A DNA stretch of 64,000 bases. It comes from Anaerolineae bacterium. Its GTDB lineage: Bacteria; Chloroflexota; Anaerolineae; Aggregatilineales; Phototrophicaceae. Positions 33,364-39,897 of the stretch are shown piece by piece. The notes below the pieces were generated by a model, which worked only from the letters and a program-made list of their open reading frames with translations, had not been told where the DNA came from and ran no database searches. The translations under genes were made by a program, and so were the position numbers. Within the stretch, counting starts at the first letter, position 1; every line of letters begins with the position of its first letter. The stretch spans positions 62,001-126,000 of the forward strand of contig JAJEFB010000048.1 in the NCBI GenBank assembly GCA_022820665.1. The letters run 5' to 3'.

Positions 33364-34263
33364 ATGACCAGGCTTAAGAAGAAGTCTTTACATCAAGATA
33401 TTGTCAGCGAATCGCTCACGCGAAAGGCATTACGCTCGATCTGGCGCGACAAGTTGACCATGATCGCGCTCATCTTTGTCCTAACCTTGAGCGTGGTTGC
33501 TCTGTTCGCGCCCTTTATCACCGATACCATCATGCGGGTCGACCCCAACGAACCCACAACTGCGGACAAATTCACGCCACCACTACAGAAGGGATACGCG
33601 CTTGGCGCGGACGACATCGGTCGAGATCAGTTGGCAAGGCTCTTACATGCCAGCGGCGTTTCGATGGGCATCGGCTTCTTTGGCACTGCGCTGTCTTTGT
33701 CCATCGGCTTGGTATTGGGCATGGCTTCGGGTTACTTCGGCGGAGGCGTTGATGACTTCATGAATTGGATCGTCACCACAATTGACTCGATTCCCTCTTT
33801 ATTCCTTCTGATTTTGATCTCGTCGGTATTATCATATAGTGCCGAATCTCTGATCATAACCGTTGGTCTAATCGGTTGGACGGGCACCTACCGCTTAATT
33901 CGCGGGCAGACATTTTCTCTGCGCGCCAAAGAATACGTTATCGCCGCGCAAGCCTTGGGCGCGAATCCCAGACGCATCATATTTCAACACATTCTGCCGA
34001 ATCTCATTTCCGTGACAGTCATATCGCTAATGCTCGGCATCGCGGGCTTGATCCTGGCGGAATCGGCGCTCAGCTATTTGGGCTTGGGCGTGCAGCCGCC
34101 ACAAGCGACCTGGGGCAATATGCTAACCAAGTCGATACAATTTTTCCGCCTCGGACCGCATCTCATCATCTTCCCCATTCTCCTCATTAGCACAACAGTA
34201 CTCTGCTTCTACATCATCGGCGATGGCATCCGCGACGCTTTTGACCCGACATTGCAAAAATGA
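33364..34263 (+). CDS. ABC permease, DppC/OppC type
   Basis: 299-residue partner permease. The DppC N-terminal segment is RSIWRDKLTMIALIFVLTLSVVALFAPFI, then YALGADDIGRDQLARLLHASGVSM. The EAA loop is EYVIAAQALGANPRRIIFQHILPNLI and the end ILAESALSYLGLGVQPPQATWGNML. I prefer ATG 33364 over the track start: it lies 7 nt after the DppB stop and follows GAGCAGG. The operon ends here without OppD/OppF ATPase genes. Confidence 0.93.
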   Translation: MTRLKKKSLHQDIVSESLTRKALRSIWRDKLTMIALIFVLTLSVVALFAPFITDTIMRVDPNEPTTADKFTPPLQKGYALGADDIGRDQLARLLHASGVSMGIGFFGTALSLSIGLVLGMASGYFGGGVDDFMNWIVTTIDSIPSLFLLILISSVLSYSAESLIITVGLIGWTGTYRLIRGQTFSLRAKEYVIAAQALGANPRRIIFQHILPNLISVTVISLMLGIAGLILAESALSYLGLGVQPPQATWGNMLTKSIQFFRLGPHLIIFPILLISTTVLCFYIIGDGIRDAFDPTLQK

Positions 34264-34505
34264 CAACAACTCACAAACCCAGCTTGCCCACAGCGTTCCG
34301 GGTCAAGCAGCCTCGCTGCTCTACTTTGCACGGGTTCGCCCCAGCAGATCTCATCCATCAAGACGGGCGAGGCTACACAAACCCCTTGCTTCGGTGATAG
34401 GATACAGATCCTAATATGATGGTTTCCAAAATATTATTTTTTCATTTGCAAAACATTTGTTGAAAGAGTCTAACCCGAAACCGGCAACGCAACGCCACGA
34501 AGATA
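34264..34505. other. Intergenic region with a nested hairpin element (34309-34374)
   Basis: Between the permease gene and the winged-helix gene. AGCCTCGC (34309-34316) pairs with GCGAGGCT (34367-34374). Inside lie CTGCT/AGCAG and a GGG-TTCG-CCC tetraloop hairpin, giving a compact nested fold of about 66 nt of unknown type. It is not a tRNA: there is no cloverleaf or T-loop consensus. The following 34415-34475 stretch is strongly AT-rich. This is the left edge of the replication/partition module. Confidence 0.4.
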
Positions 34506-34551
34506 TTGCATCCCGATACGATCTGCGCTATAGTGATATAGTATTTATACT
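34506..34551 (+). promoter_or_regulatory. Promoter and operator-like dyad for the wHTH-parAB operon
   Basis: TTGCAT, a 17-nt spacer and TATAGT form a near-consensus sigma70 promoter. Just downstream, AGTAT-TT-ATACT (34540-34551) is a small inverted repeat at the expected transcription start, suitable for a repressor. Autoregulation by the winged-helix protein or ParA/ParB is an inference. Confidence 0.55.
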
Positions 34552-34575
34552 GTTGAATTTAAGGGTGAGTGCCCT

Positions 34576-34845
34576 ATGGTGCAAGATCATCGTCCTAGCT
34601 CCGAAACTCGTCAGATGATGATAGACATCGTCGCCAAGAGCGAAAAGCCTCTCACACGGACGGAAATCGTCAATCGGCTTCAACGAAAGAAGACGCCGCA
34701 TTTGGTCAACATGATGAACTCCCTGGTCGAAGAAGGCATCTTCGTACGCAGCATGGTTACCTTTCGCAATGGGGTAACGGGATACGTTTATTCAACTGCA
34801 GATTCGCGCTCGGCTGTCGCTGCCCGCGCCGCCGCGCGGGCATAG
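34576..34845 (+). CDS. Small winged-helix DNA-binding protein
   Basis: 89 residues. The core TRQMMIDIVAKSEKPLTRTEIVNRL then TPHLVNMMNSLVEEGIFVRS has the helix-turn-helix plus wing layout of MarR/ArsR-like small regulators, followed by an Ala/Arg-rich tail (AVAARAAARA). It lies 73 nt before parA behind a good promoter, as small autoregulators do in plasmid partition operons. AAGGGTGAG precedes the ATG. It may regulate parAB or bind a centromere or origin; its DNA target is unknown. Confidence 0.65.
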   Translation: MVQDHRPSSETRQMMIDIVAKSEKPLTRTEIVNRLQRKKTPHLVNMMNSLVEEGIFVRSMVTFRNGVTGYVYSTADSRSAVAARAAARA

Positions 34846-34918
34846 ACAACCGCGCGTTCTTAATCATTCCGCGCCGTTCGCCCAGTGGCGAGCGTGATTA
34901 TCAACAGGTATCAGGCAT

Positions 34919-35716
34919 ATGAAGATTATCACCCTACTCAATGAAAAGGGCGGGGTTGGCAAGACGACAGTCGCGACGCACATCGCCGCGGGCTTGGCGA
35001 TCCGCGGCAAGCGCGTGATATTGGTGGATGCGGACCCGCAGGGCCATGCCACCATCGCTTTTGGTCTGACCAAGGAACCCGGTTTTTATGACTTAATAGT
35101 TCGTAACGCCCCCTTCCAGCAGGTGTTGCGTCCGGTGCCGCCGGAACGGTTTAACTTGCCAGACGAAGCGCATAATACGCGTGGGCAGTTGTTGATGGTC
35201 CCGTCCAATATTGAAACGCGCAGCATTGCCGGCAACATCTCCGACGCCTTTACGGTATTGAAGCGCTTTAATCAATTGCGCAACGCCATCGATTTTGTGA
35301 TATTCGATACCTCGCCCACACCTTCGCTTCTGCATTCGTCTATTTACATGGCGACGGATGGCATCATCTATCCCACGAAATGCGAAGCCTGGAGCTTTGA
35401 CGGCTTGCGCGAGAGCTTAACGCATAAGGATCAGTTCAGCCCGATCCGTCAACAGTATAATCTGAACGACATCAAGGTCTTGGGTGTCGTGCCAACCATG
35501 TATCGCGGACGAACGCTGGAGCACCAGGACAACCTGCGCCGCCTGCAGGATATCTTTGGCGAACTGGTATGGAAGCCGCTGCCCGTTCGCACAATCTGGG
35601 CTGAAGTAGCCAGCGCGCGCCGCACGGTGTTCTCGCTAGCCCCGACTACAACCACAGCCGATGACGCCTGGTCGCTGGTTGACCAGTTGGAAGGACGCAT
35701 TTATGAGCAGTCGTGA
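34919..35716 (+). CDS. parA: ParA-family partition ATPase
   Basis: 265 residues. Deviant Walker A is LNEKGGVGKTTVATHIAAGLA, Walker A' is LVDADPQGHATIAFGL, and the Walker B region is FVIFDTSPTPSLLHSSIYMATDGIIYPTKCEAWSFDGL. This is the MinD/ParA superfamily, closest in layout to plasmid and chromosome partition ATPases. It has no N-terminal DNA-binding extension, so the separate winged-helix protein upstream may take that role. It overlaps parB by 14 nt. ParA moves ParB-bound DNA by dynamic, nucleoid-bound ATPase cycles. Confidence 0.9.
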   Translation: MKIITLLNEKGGVGKTTVATHIAAGLAIRGKRVILVDADPQGHATIAFGLTKEPGFYDLIVRNAPFQQVLRPVPPERFNLPDEAHNTRGQLLMVPSNIETRSIAGNISDAFTVLKRFNQLRNAIDFVIFDTSPTPSLLHSSIYMATDGIIYPTKCEAWSFDGLRESLTHKDQFSPIRQQYNLNDIKVLGVVPTMYRGRTLEHQDNLRRLQDIFGELVWKPLPVRTIWAEVASARRTVFSLAPTTTTADDAWSLVDQLEGRIYEQS

Positions 35717-36932
35717 ACGGCGCAGAAAAATTCAAGACGAAGAGAATCTTTTATACGCTAATCCCAACACGCTGGACCCCAAAACAGCTGACGCAATTGG
35801 TTTCGGTTTGGGCGAATTGGCAATGGAGATCGCCGCGGCCGACAGCGAGTATCAAGCTATAGAAGCCATTAACATCCAGGATATCCAGCCCAATGCCATG
35901 CAGCCGCGCCATAGCGTCCCCCACGACTTGACCGATATTTACCCGTTGACGCCGGACAACATAGTCGACATCTTCGAGCGCTGGATAATTGAAGTGCAAT
36001 TGGAGAAATCGCAGAACGACTTTGATGTCACAAACTACCTCTTGGGAGAGACGACAGAGCGAGGAGAACGCGCGGAAAAAGACGAGAGCGACGGCAGTTC
36101 TGGCATTGCTTTAGCCGCTTCCACAAAAGAAGACGCGTTGATGAAACTCGTCGATTTGGCTGCCAGTATCCGGCGCGACGGTTTGTCGAATCCTATCAGT
36201 CTCGTCCAGGATGGCGACCGCTACGAGATCGAGACTGGGGAGAGGCGCTGGCTGGCTTACCACATGCTCTATTGGAGGTTCGGCGACGGCGACGCGCGGC
36301 CGGATGGATCCCGGGTTAACTGGTCGCGCATACCAGCGCGCCTGGTGAACCGGGTGGATGTTTGGCGACAAGCGAGCGAGAACAACGCGCGTGATAATCT
36401 CAACGCGATCAGTCGAGCCCGACAGCTTGCCGTGCTCTTGATGGACCTGCACGGCTGGCAAAACTTCACCGCCTATAAAGAATGTGAGAACGAACAAGCA
36501 TTTTACGCCCAGGTCGCGGATGGCGCTCGTTGGCGGATACCCCGCGGTCAAGGCGAGCGCTTGCTAAACGCCATGGGGATGACAGAGGCCAGTCAACTGC
36601 GGCAATATCGGGCGCTGTTGCGCTTGCCGGAAGAGCTTTGGCGCAAGGGGGACGACGAGAACCTGAGCGAAGGCGAATTGCGCAAGATGAAATCCGCTCT
36701 GGCAACCGTTACACGTGTAACGAAATCCTCAGCCGGCAAGCGCAAGAAAGACGTCGTCGGCCGCCTGGCCGTCGACGCCGGACAATGGCGCAAGCGCCTG
36801 CGCAAAGAAATCTCCTCCACAACCGTCGATACACGACCCAAACTCCGCCGCCTCATCGAAGGCGAGATCCGCCAGCTGCTGCGCTTGATGACAGAACTCG
36901 ACGAATCCGAAGCCACGGTTCACTCCGCTTAA
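35703..36932 (+). CDS. parB: ParB-like partition protein
   Basis: 409 residues. The N-terminal ParB/Srx domain includes NPISLVQDGDRYEIETGERRWLAYHML with the GERR-type nucleotide-binding motif. SENNARDNLNAISRARQLAVLLMDL corresponds to the second conserved ParB box. A helical DNA-binding middle follows (RWRIPRGQGERLLNAMGMTEASQLRQYRALLRLPEELW). About 110 residues of acidic insert separate the start from the core, unlike chromosomal Spo0J-type ParB. I chose ATG 35703 (overlapping parA by 14 nt) over the track start inside parA. A parS-like site lies within the gene and another after it. Confidence 0.85.
   Translation: MSSRERRRKIQDEENLLYANPNTLDPKTADAIGFGLGELAMEIAAADSEYQAIEAINIQDIQPNAMQPRHSVPHDLTDIYPLTPDNIVDIFERWIIEVQLEKSQNDFDVTNYLLGETTERGERAEKDESDGSSGIALAASTKEDALMKLVDLAASIRRDGLSNPISLVQDGDRYEIETGERRWLAYHMLYWRFGDGDARPDGSRVNWSRIPARLVNRVDVWRQASENNARDNLNAISRARQLAVLLMDLHGWQNFTAYKECENEQAFYAQVADGARWRIPRGQGERLLNAMGMTEASQLRQYRALLRLPEELWRKGDDENLSEGELRKMKSALATVTRVTKSSAGKRKKDVVGRLAVDAGQWRKRLRKEISSTTVDTRPKLRRLIEGEIRQLLRLMTELDESEATVHSA
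36707..36722. promoter_or_regulatory. parS-like site 1 (inside parB)
   Basis: CGTTACACGTGTAACG is a perfect 16-bp palindrome. Its core GTTnCACGTGnAAC matches the classical parS consensus (TGTTTCACGTGAAACA) at all fixed inner positions. It lies in the 3' part of the parB-like gene, a common position for centromere sites of ParABS systems. Confidence 0.72.
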
Positions 36933-37282
36933 ACGCAACACGGAATCACACAGATTCTACAACTCATCTACTGCCAGAACCGCAGTGGTTGCTTTTCGGT
37001 TGAAATACTTTTAGCAGCTCCTCGACAGAAAGCCGCTTCCCCGAAATACGAGCGGCGTTGCTAGGGACAACTCGACGGGTCGCGTAGGTTGCGCAGACAC
37101 TACGCTTCGATACTGACCTGCGATCGCCTCTACTGCCAACCAGGCGGTTGTTGATCTTTATTTCAAGCAAATGAAGATACATTCGCCTTCAGGCTCCATG
37201 CAAAAAAAGTACCGTTACACATGTAACGGTACTCTCCGGCTTTTATGAGCCGTCAAAAAGCCTCAGGACAATCGTAAGTCAG
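36933..37282. other. Convergent intergenic region with parS-like site 2
   Basis: 350 nt between parB and the primase gene. Near 37078 it has a short degenerate match to repeats R1/R2 (GGGTCGCGTAG, then ACACT and TACTGACC). At 37209-37232 is the dyad GTACCGTTAC-ACAT-GTAACGGTAC, and CGGCT/AGCCG follows at 37238. No gene is supported here. Confidence 0.5.
37209..37232. promoter_or_regulatory. parS-like site 2
   Basis: GTACCGTTAC and GTAACGGTAC are perfect 10-bp arms around ACAT. The inner CGTTACACATGTAACG differs from site 1 by one base in the centre (CACATG instead of CACGTG). It lies between the convergent parB and primase-polymerase genes. It is probably a second ParB binding site with a weakened centre. 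Confidence 0.6.
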
Positions 37283-39307
37283 CTATCCCTCCGCAGCGCG
37301 CATGAGCAATTCCAAGGCGCGCGGGGCTTCTCCCAAACGCAACGCGCGTTTTGCAAAAGCATACAAGAGCTCGCCAGGATCCTCAAATGACGCCAAATAC
37401 ACATTTCCCTCGCCGAATTGCTTCAGCATTCGATACGCGATCCCGCGCTTAACGGGCCGCTCTACCGGCCGTCCATCAGGATCATAAGCCAGCAAGTACC
37501 CCCTGATCGTCTCTGCCACCTTGTCCGGCGCGATCTGCCTCGCAACCGATTCAAAGAACAAGGGAATCCGCTCCACTGCCGCGTCGCGCCCCCGCCGCTT
37601 TACAAAGTCAAAAAGCGCATTAATCGCGCTGTGTACGCGACTATTGGTACTTCCCGCATCACGAAGCGCTCGCGCCCTCACGAAACTCGCTACACTCATT
37701 TTCTCATATTCAACCCGGCTCTCCTCTCCAGACATGACATACCTCGATGGACGCCTCATACAAATCCTTGCATCCCCGTTCCCGGCTTTGAGCAACCACG
37801 ATCCAATATGCCGCCATGCCGGGAATCGCCGACCATCCGCTAATTCAATCCAGTATCCGTTGGTGGAATTCTTCATATCCTGGCGCCGGCGTTTCGGCAA
37901 GCTATCCAATACGCGCCGTGTGAGGGAGCAGGCGCCGACTTTCTCCACAACAGATACTCCCAGCGCTCGGTTGTAGCGCGCAATCGTCCGAGCATTTACA
38001 CCGATCCGCTTCGCCAACCAGCTTTTGGGAACTTCGGGAGACAGTCGCCGCAGGTATTCACGATGGAGCGCAAGACGATAGGAATGCGCAGACTTTATGT
38101 CCTCTACGCCGATGTTATCCGACGGAGACCAGGTCAATCCCAGTTGCCGCACAAGAGCGCTTATAGGAGGCACCTGGTACATGATCTGGCAGGGCCGGCC
38201 CCGCCGCCGCGATTTAAGTCCTCCATTGTCAAGGTATTCTACATATCTTCTTCGTATTATATATCGCCCATCGTACACAGACGCTTCTCCACCCAGCGCG
38301 TCGAGTACGCTTTTCCGATTCAGCCCAAAACCGGCAGCGGTGCCTATTGCTTCGCCCAGCGAAAACCATTCGCCTTCGCGCCACTTGGCCAAGCGAAACA
38401 CCTCAAGCAAACGAATCAACACCGTTGACCTCTGTTTCTGCAAAAGAAACTCTCGCAACGAATTCGGTATCCCAGATCCATACACAGAAATGCCATGGCC
38501 CTTCTTGAAGGCGCTCCCTATCGTACGCAAAGCCTCACTCAAGCGACTCTCCGGACTTTCGGCCCGCATTCCGTGCCTGTCGGCTTCCCATACATGTACC
38601 TGCCCGAGCAAAGCCACGACCTCGCTCTCGCCAAGCCCTTCATCCCGGGCGACTGACGCGCAGCGATAAAGCGCGTTGTTGCGTCCCATCTGTTTAGCCA
38701 GGCGCCTGTACAAAGGGAGGAGATCCGCTTTCTCTTGACTGTCGCCCCTCGGCGTGGCTACCCGATCCACCAAGGGTCCACTCTGCAGAAAATTCAGTAC
38801 CTCATCGAGCTCTTCATTCGACAGTTCCAAGGGAGAGATATCCTTTACCTCGCGATACCGGAAAGCGCCGATTTGCGACGGCGCCGCAATCACGTAGGAA
38901 CGTTCACCTTTGATATCCCCGCCGACGAACTGATGGCTCGGCAGTTTCCGCTCGGTACGAAAGTAGAGATGAAAGCCTCGATTCGTCTTAACAGTATAAG
39001 TGGCGATATGCTGCGGGAAACGGCGGCAGAACTTTCGATACCTCAAAAGATCGTCAAAGTCGATCACCAAAAGTCGCGATACGCTCCCACAGACGATACC
39101 CAAGGCTGTTACACCATCAGGAAACAGGGAGTCAATCTCCGCTGGTGAGGGGATGCGCTTTTGGAACTTCCGCCACTTGATCGCCGGCTTCTTCGGTTGC
39201 TCTGGCAGACTGTCCCCATGTACCGGGATGACAGAATATCCAGCCATTGCCAAATGTTTGGCTCTTTTTATCAGTCTTTTGCCTAAGGAAAACACCTTTT
39301 TTTCCAT
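37283..39307 (-). CDS. Bifunctional DNA primase/polymerase (PrimPol)
   Basis: 674 residues. The N-terminal archaeo-eukaryotic primase domain (about residues 15-200) shows AMAGYSVIPVHG, GIVCGSVSRLLVIDFDD (catalytic acidic motif), TYTVKTNRGFHLYFRT (the His motif) and GGDIKGERSYVIAAPSQIG. A middle region resembles the primase C-terminal part (NNALYRCASVARDEGLGESEV). KSWLAKRIGVNARTIARYNRALG looks like a helix-turn-helix. No helicase domain is fused. AAGGTG lies upstream of the ATG. Such proteins start replication of plasmids and phages; beside parAB it suggests an integrated replicon. Confidence 0.85.
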   Translation of the reverse strand: MEKKVFSLGKRLIKRAKHLAMAGYSVIPVHGDSLPEQPKKPAIKWRKFQKRIPSPAEIDSLFPDGVTALGIVCGSVSRLLVIDFDDLLRYRKFCRRFPQHIATYTVKTNRGFHLYFRTERKLPSHQFVGGDIKGERSYVIAAPSQIGAFRYREVKDISPLELSNEELDEVLNFLQSGPLVDRVATPRGDSQEKADLLPLYRRLAKQMGRNNALYRCASVARDEGLGESEVVALLGQVHVWEADRHGMRAESPESRLSEALRTIGSAFKKGHGISVYGSGIPNSLREFLLQKQRSTVLIRLLEVFRLAKWREGEWFSLGEAIGTAAGFGLNRKSVLDALGGEASVYDGRYIIRRRYVEYLDNGGLKSRRRGRPCQIMYQVPPISALVRQLGLTWSPSDNIGVEDIKSAHSYRLALHREYLRRLSPEVPKSWLAKRIGVNARTIARYNRALGVSVVEKVGACSLTRRVLDSLPKRRRQDMKNSTNGYWIELADGRRFPAWRHIGSWLLKAGNGDARICMRRPSRYVMSGEESRVEYEKMSVASFVRARALRDAGSTNSRVHSAINALFDFVKRRGRDAAVERIPLFFESVARQIAPDKVAETIRGYLLAYDPDGRPVERPVKRGIAYRMLKQFGEGNVYLASFEDPGELLYAFAKRALRLGEAPRALELLMRAAEG

Positions 39308-39464
39308 GAAATTGCACCTTTTTTATCACCGGAAGCCTGGAAAAATCGCCAATAATCTGTTACGGTAAATGGCAAGCAGGAAACCCTTAACGACAAAAGG
39401 CGCCTGCGGAAAAGCAAATGGTCGTCAACTGCGCATACCTAAGGCGACCGGTCGATCCAGCGAT
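39308..39464. other. Primase upstream region
   Basis: Upstream region of the minus-strand primase gene. It holds that gene's ribosome-binding site (AAGGTG on the minus strand) and presumably its promoter; I could not place convincing -35/-10 boxes. No gene is supported here. Confidence 0.35.
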
Positions 39465-39532
39465 TTTGGCATGCCAAACTATCGGTAGTTATGGGAGAAG
39501 GGGTGGCCGCCTCTTCTCTTTTAGTACCGATA
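39465..39532. other. Palindrome cluster, candidate origin or primase site
   Basis: TTTGGCATGCCAAA (39465-39478) is a perfect 14-bp palindrome. Directly after it, TATCGGTA (39480-39487) and TACCGATA (39525-39532) enclose GAGAAG / CTTCTC and a central self-complementary GGTGGCCGCC. The whole forms a long imperfect cruciform. It lies about 160 nt upstream of the primase-polymerase start. Position and structure fit a replication origin or primase assembly site; this is inference. Confidence 0.5.
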
Positions 39533-39603
39533 ATCCCACCTGATTTTCAGGAAAAACTCCTGAGCTAGTTCAAGCAAAACGAATAACTTTCACCCCAATT
39601 AAG

Positions 39604-39633
39604 GGTGACATGTCACCGAATATATGCTACAAT
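39604..39633 (+). promoter_or_regulatory. Promoter with embedded operator palindrome
   Basis: GTGACA (39605-39610), a 17-nt spacer and TACAAT (39628-39633) with an extended -10 TG form a strong promoter. The perfect palindrome GGTGACATGTCACC (39604-39617) covers the -35 box, and an inverted TCACCC/GGGTGA repeat lies just before it. The layout predicts repression by a DNA-binding protein. Confidence 0.6.
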
Positions 39634-39639
39634 ATCGGC

Positions 39640-39711
39640 AGGATTTTATGATTTTGACGTCCCTACTGGCGCAGGGATTTCAAATTAAAGCGAGCTTCAC
39701 GCTCGTTTTTT
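39640..39711 (+). ncRNA. Candidate short regulatory RNA
   Basis: Predicted from a strong promoter (39605-39633) and an intrinsic terminator: CGAGC-TTCAC-GCTCG extended by two outer pairs, then TTTTTT at 39706-39711. The transcript would be about 72 nt, with a second hairpin TCCCT/AGGGA. No convincing ORF fits; the track ORF 39624-39875 runs through the terminator. It is divergent from the primase gene. It could be a replication-control RNA or a short leader; its partner is unknown. Confidence 0.5.
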
Positions 39712-39897
39712 GTTTCACTCAGTACCCGCATCTAGTGTACTGTATGCGCCGCCTCGTCGCAACTGATTCTTTGAAAATACCCGCGACTATGCTTAAATCG
39801 GCAGCGGCGCCAATTCAAGCCACAACCATAGAACAAAATAGCTGGAATCGTTTCTGTTGTTGCTCGCCCCTTTAGTCAGCCCGGAGAAGCAGCGTTC
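39712..39897. other. Leader region of the beta-CASP gene
   Basis: No gene is supported. TTGAAA followed by TGCTTAAAT near 39767-39795 could be the promoter of the next gene. GGAG lies 11 nt before its ATG. Confidence 0.3.

Noticed and set aside
34309-34374. Possible tRNA or attachment-site tRNA fragment
   Set aside because: GGGTTCGCCCC recalls a T-loop, but the arms do not fold as a cloverleaf and no anticodon arm is present.
34576-36932. Chromosomal origin ParABS beside dnaA
   Set aside because: No dnaA, dnaN, gidA/gidB or other origin genes are present, and the ParB has a long acidic insert unlike Spo0J-type ParB; a plasmid-type module fits better.
37418-38669. Plus-strand ORFs opposite the primase gene
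   Set aside because: Short, overlapping each other in several frames and lacking motifs; shadows of the primase-polymerase.
39624-39875. 83-aa plus-strand ORF upstream of the beta-CASP gene
   Set aside because: It runs through an intrinsic terminator at 39689-39711, has no ribosome-binding site and shows no protein-like pattern; the region is better explained by a short RNA.
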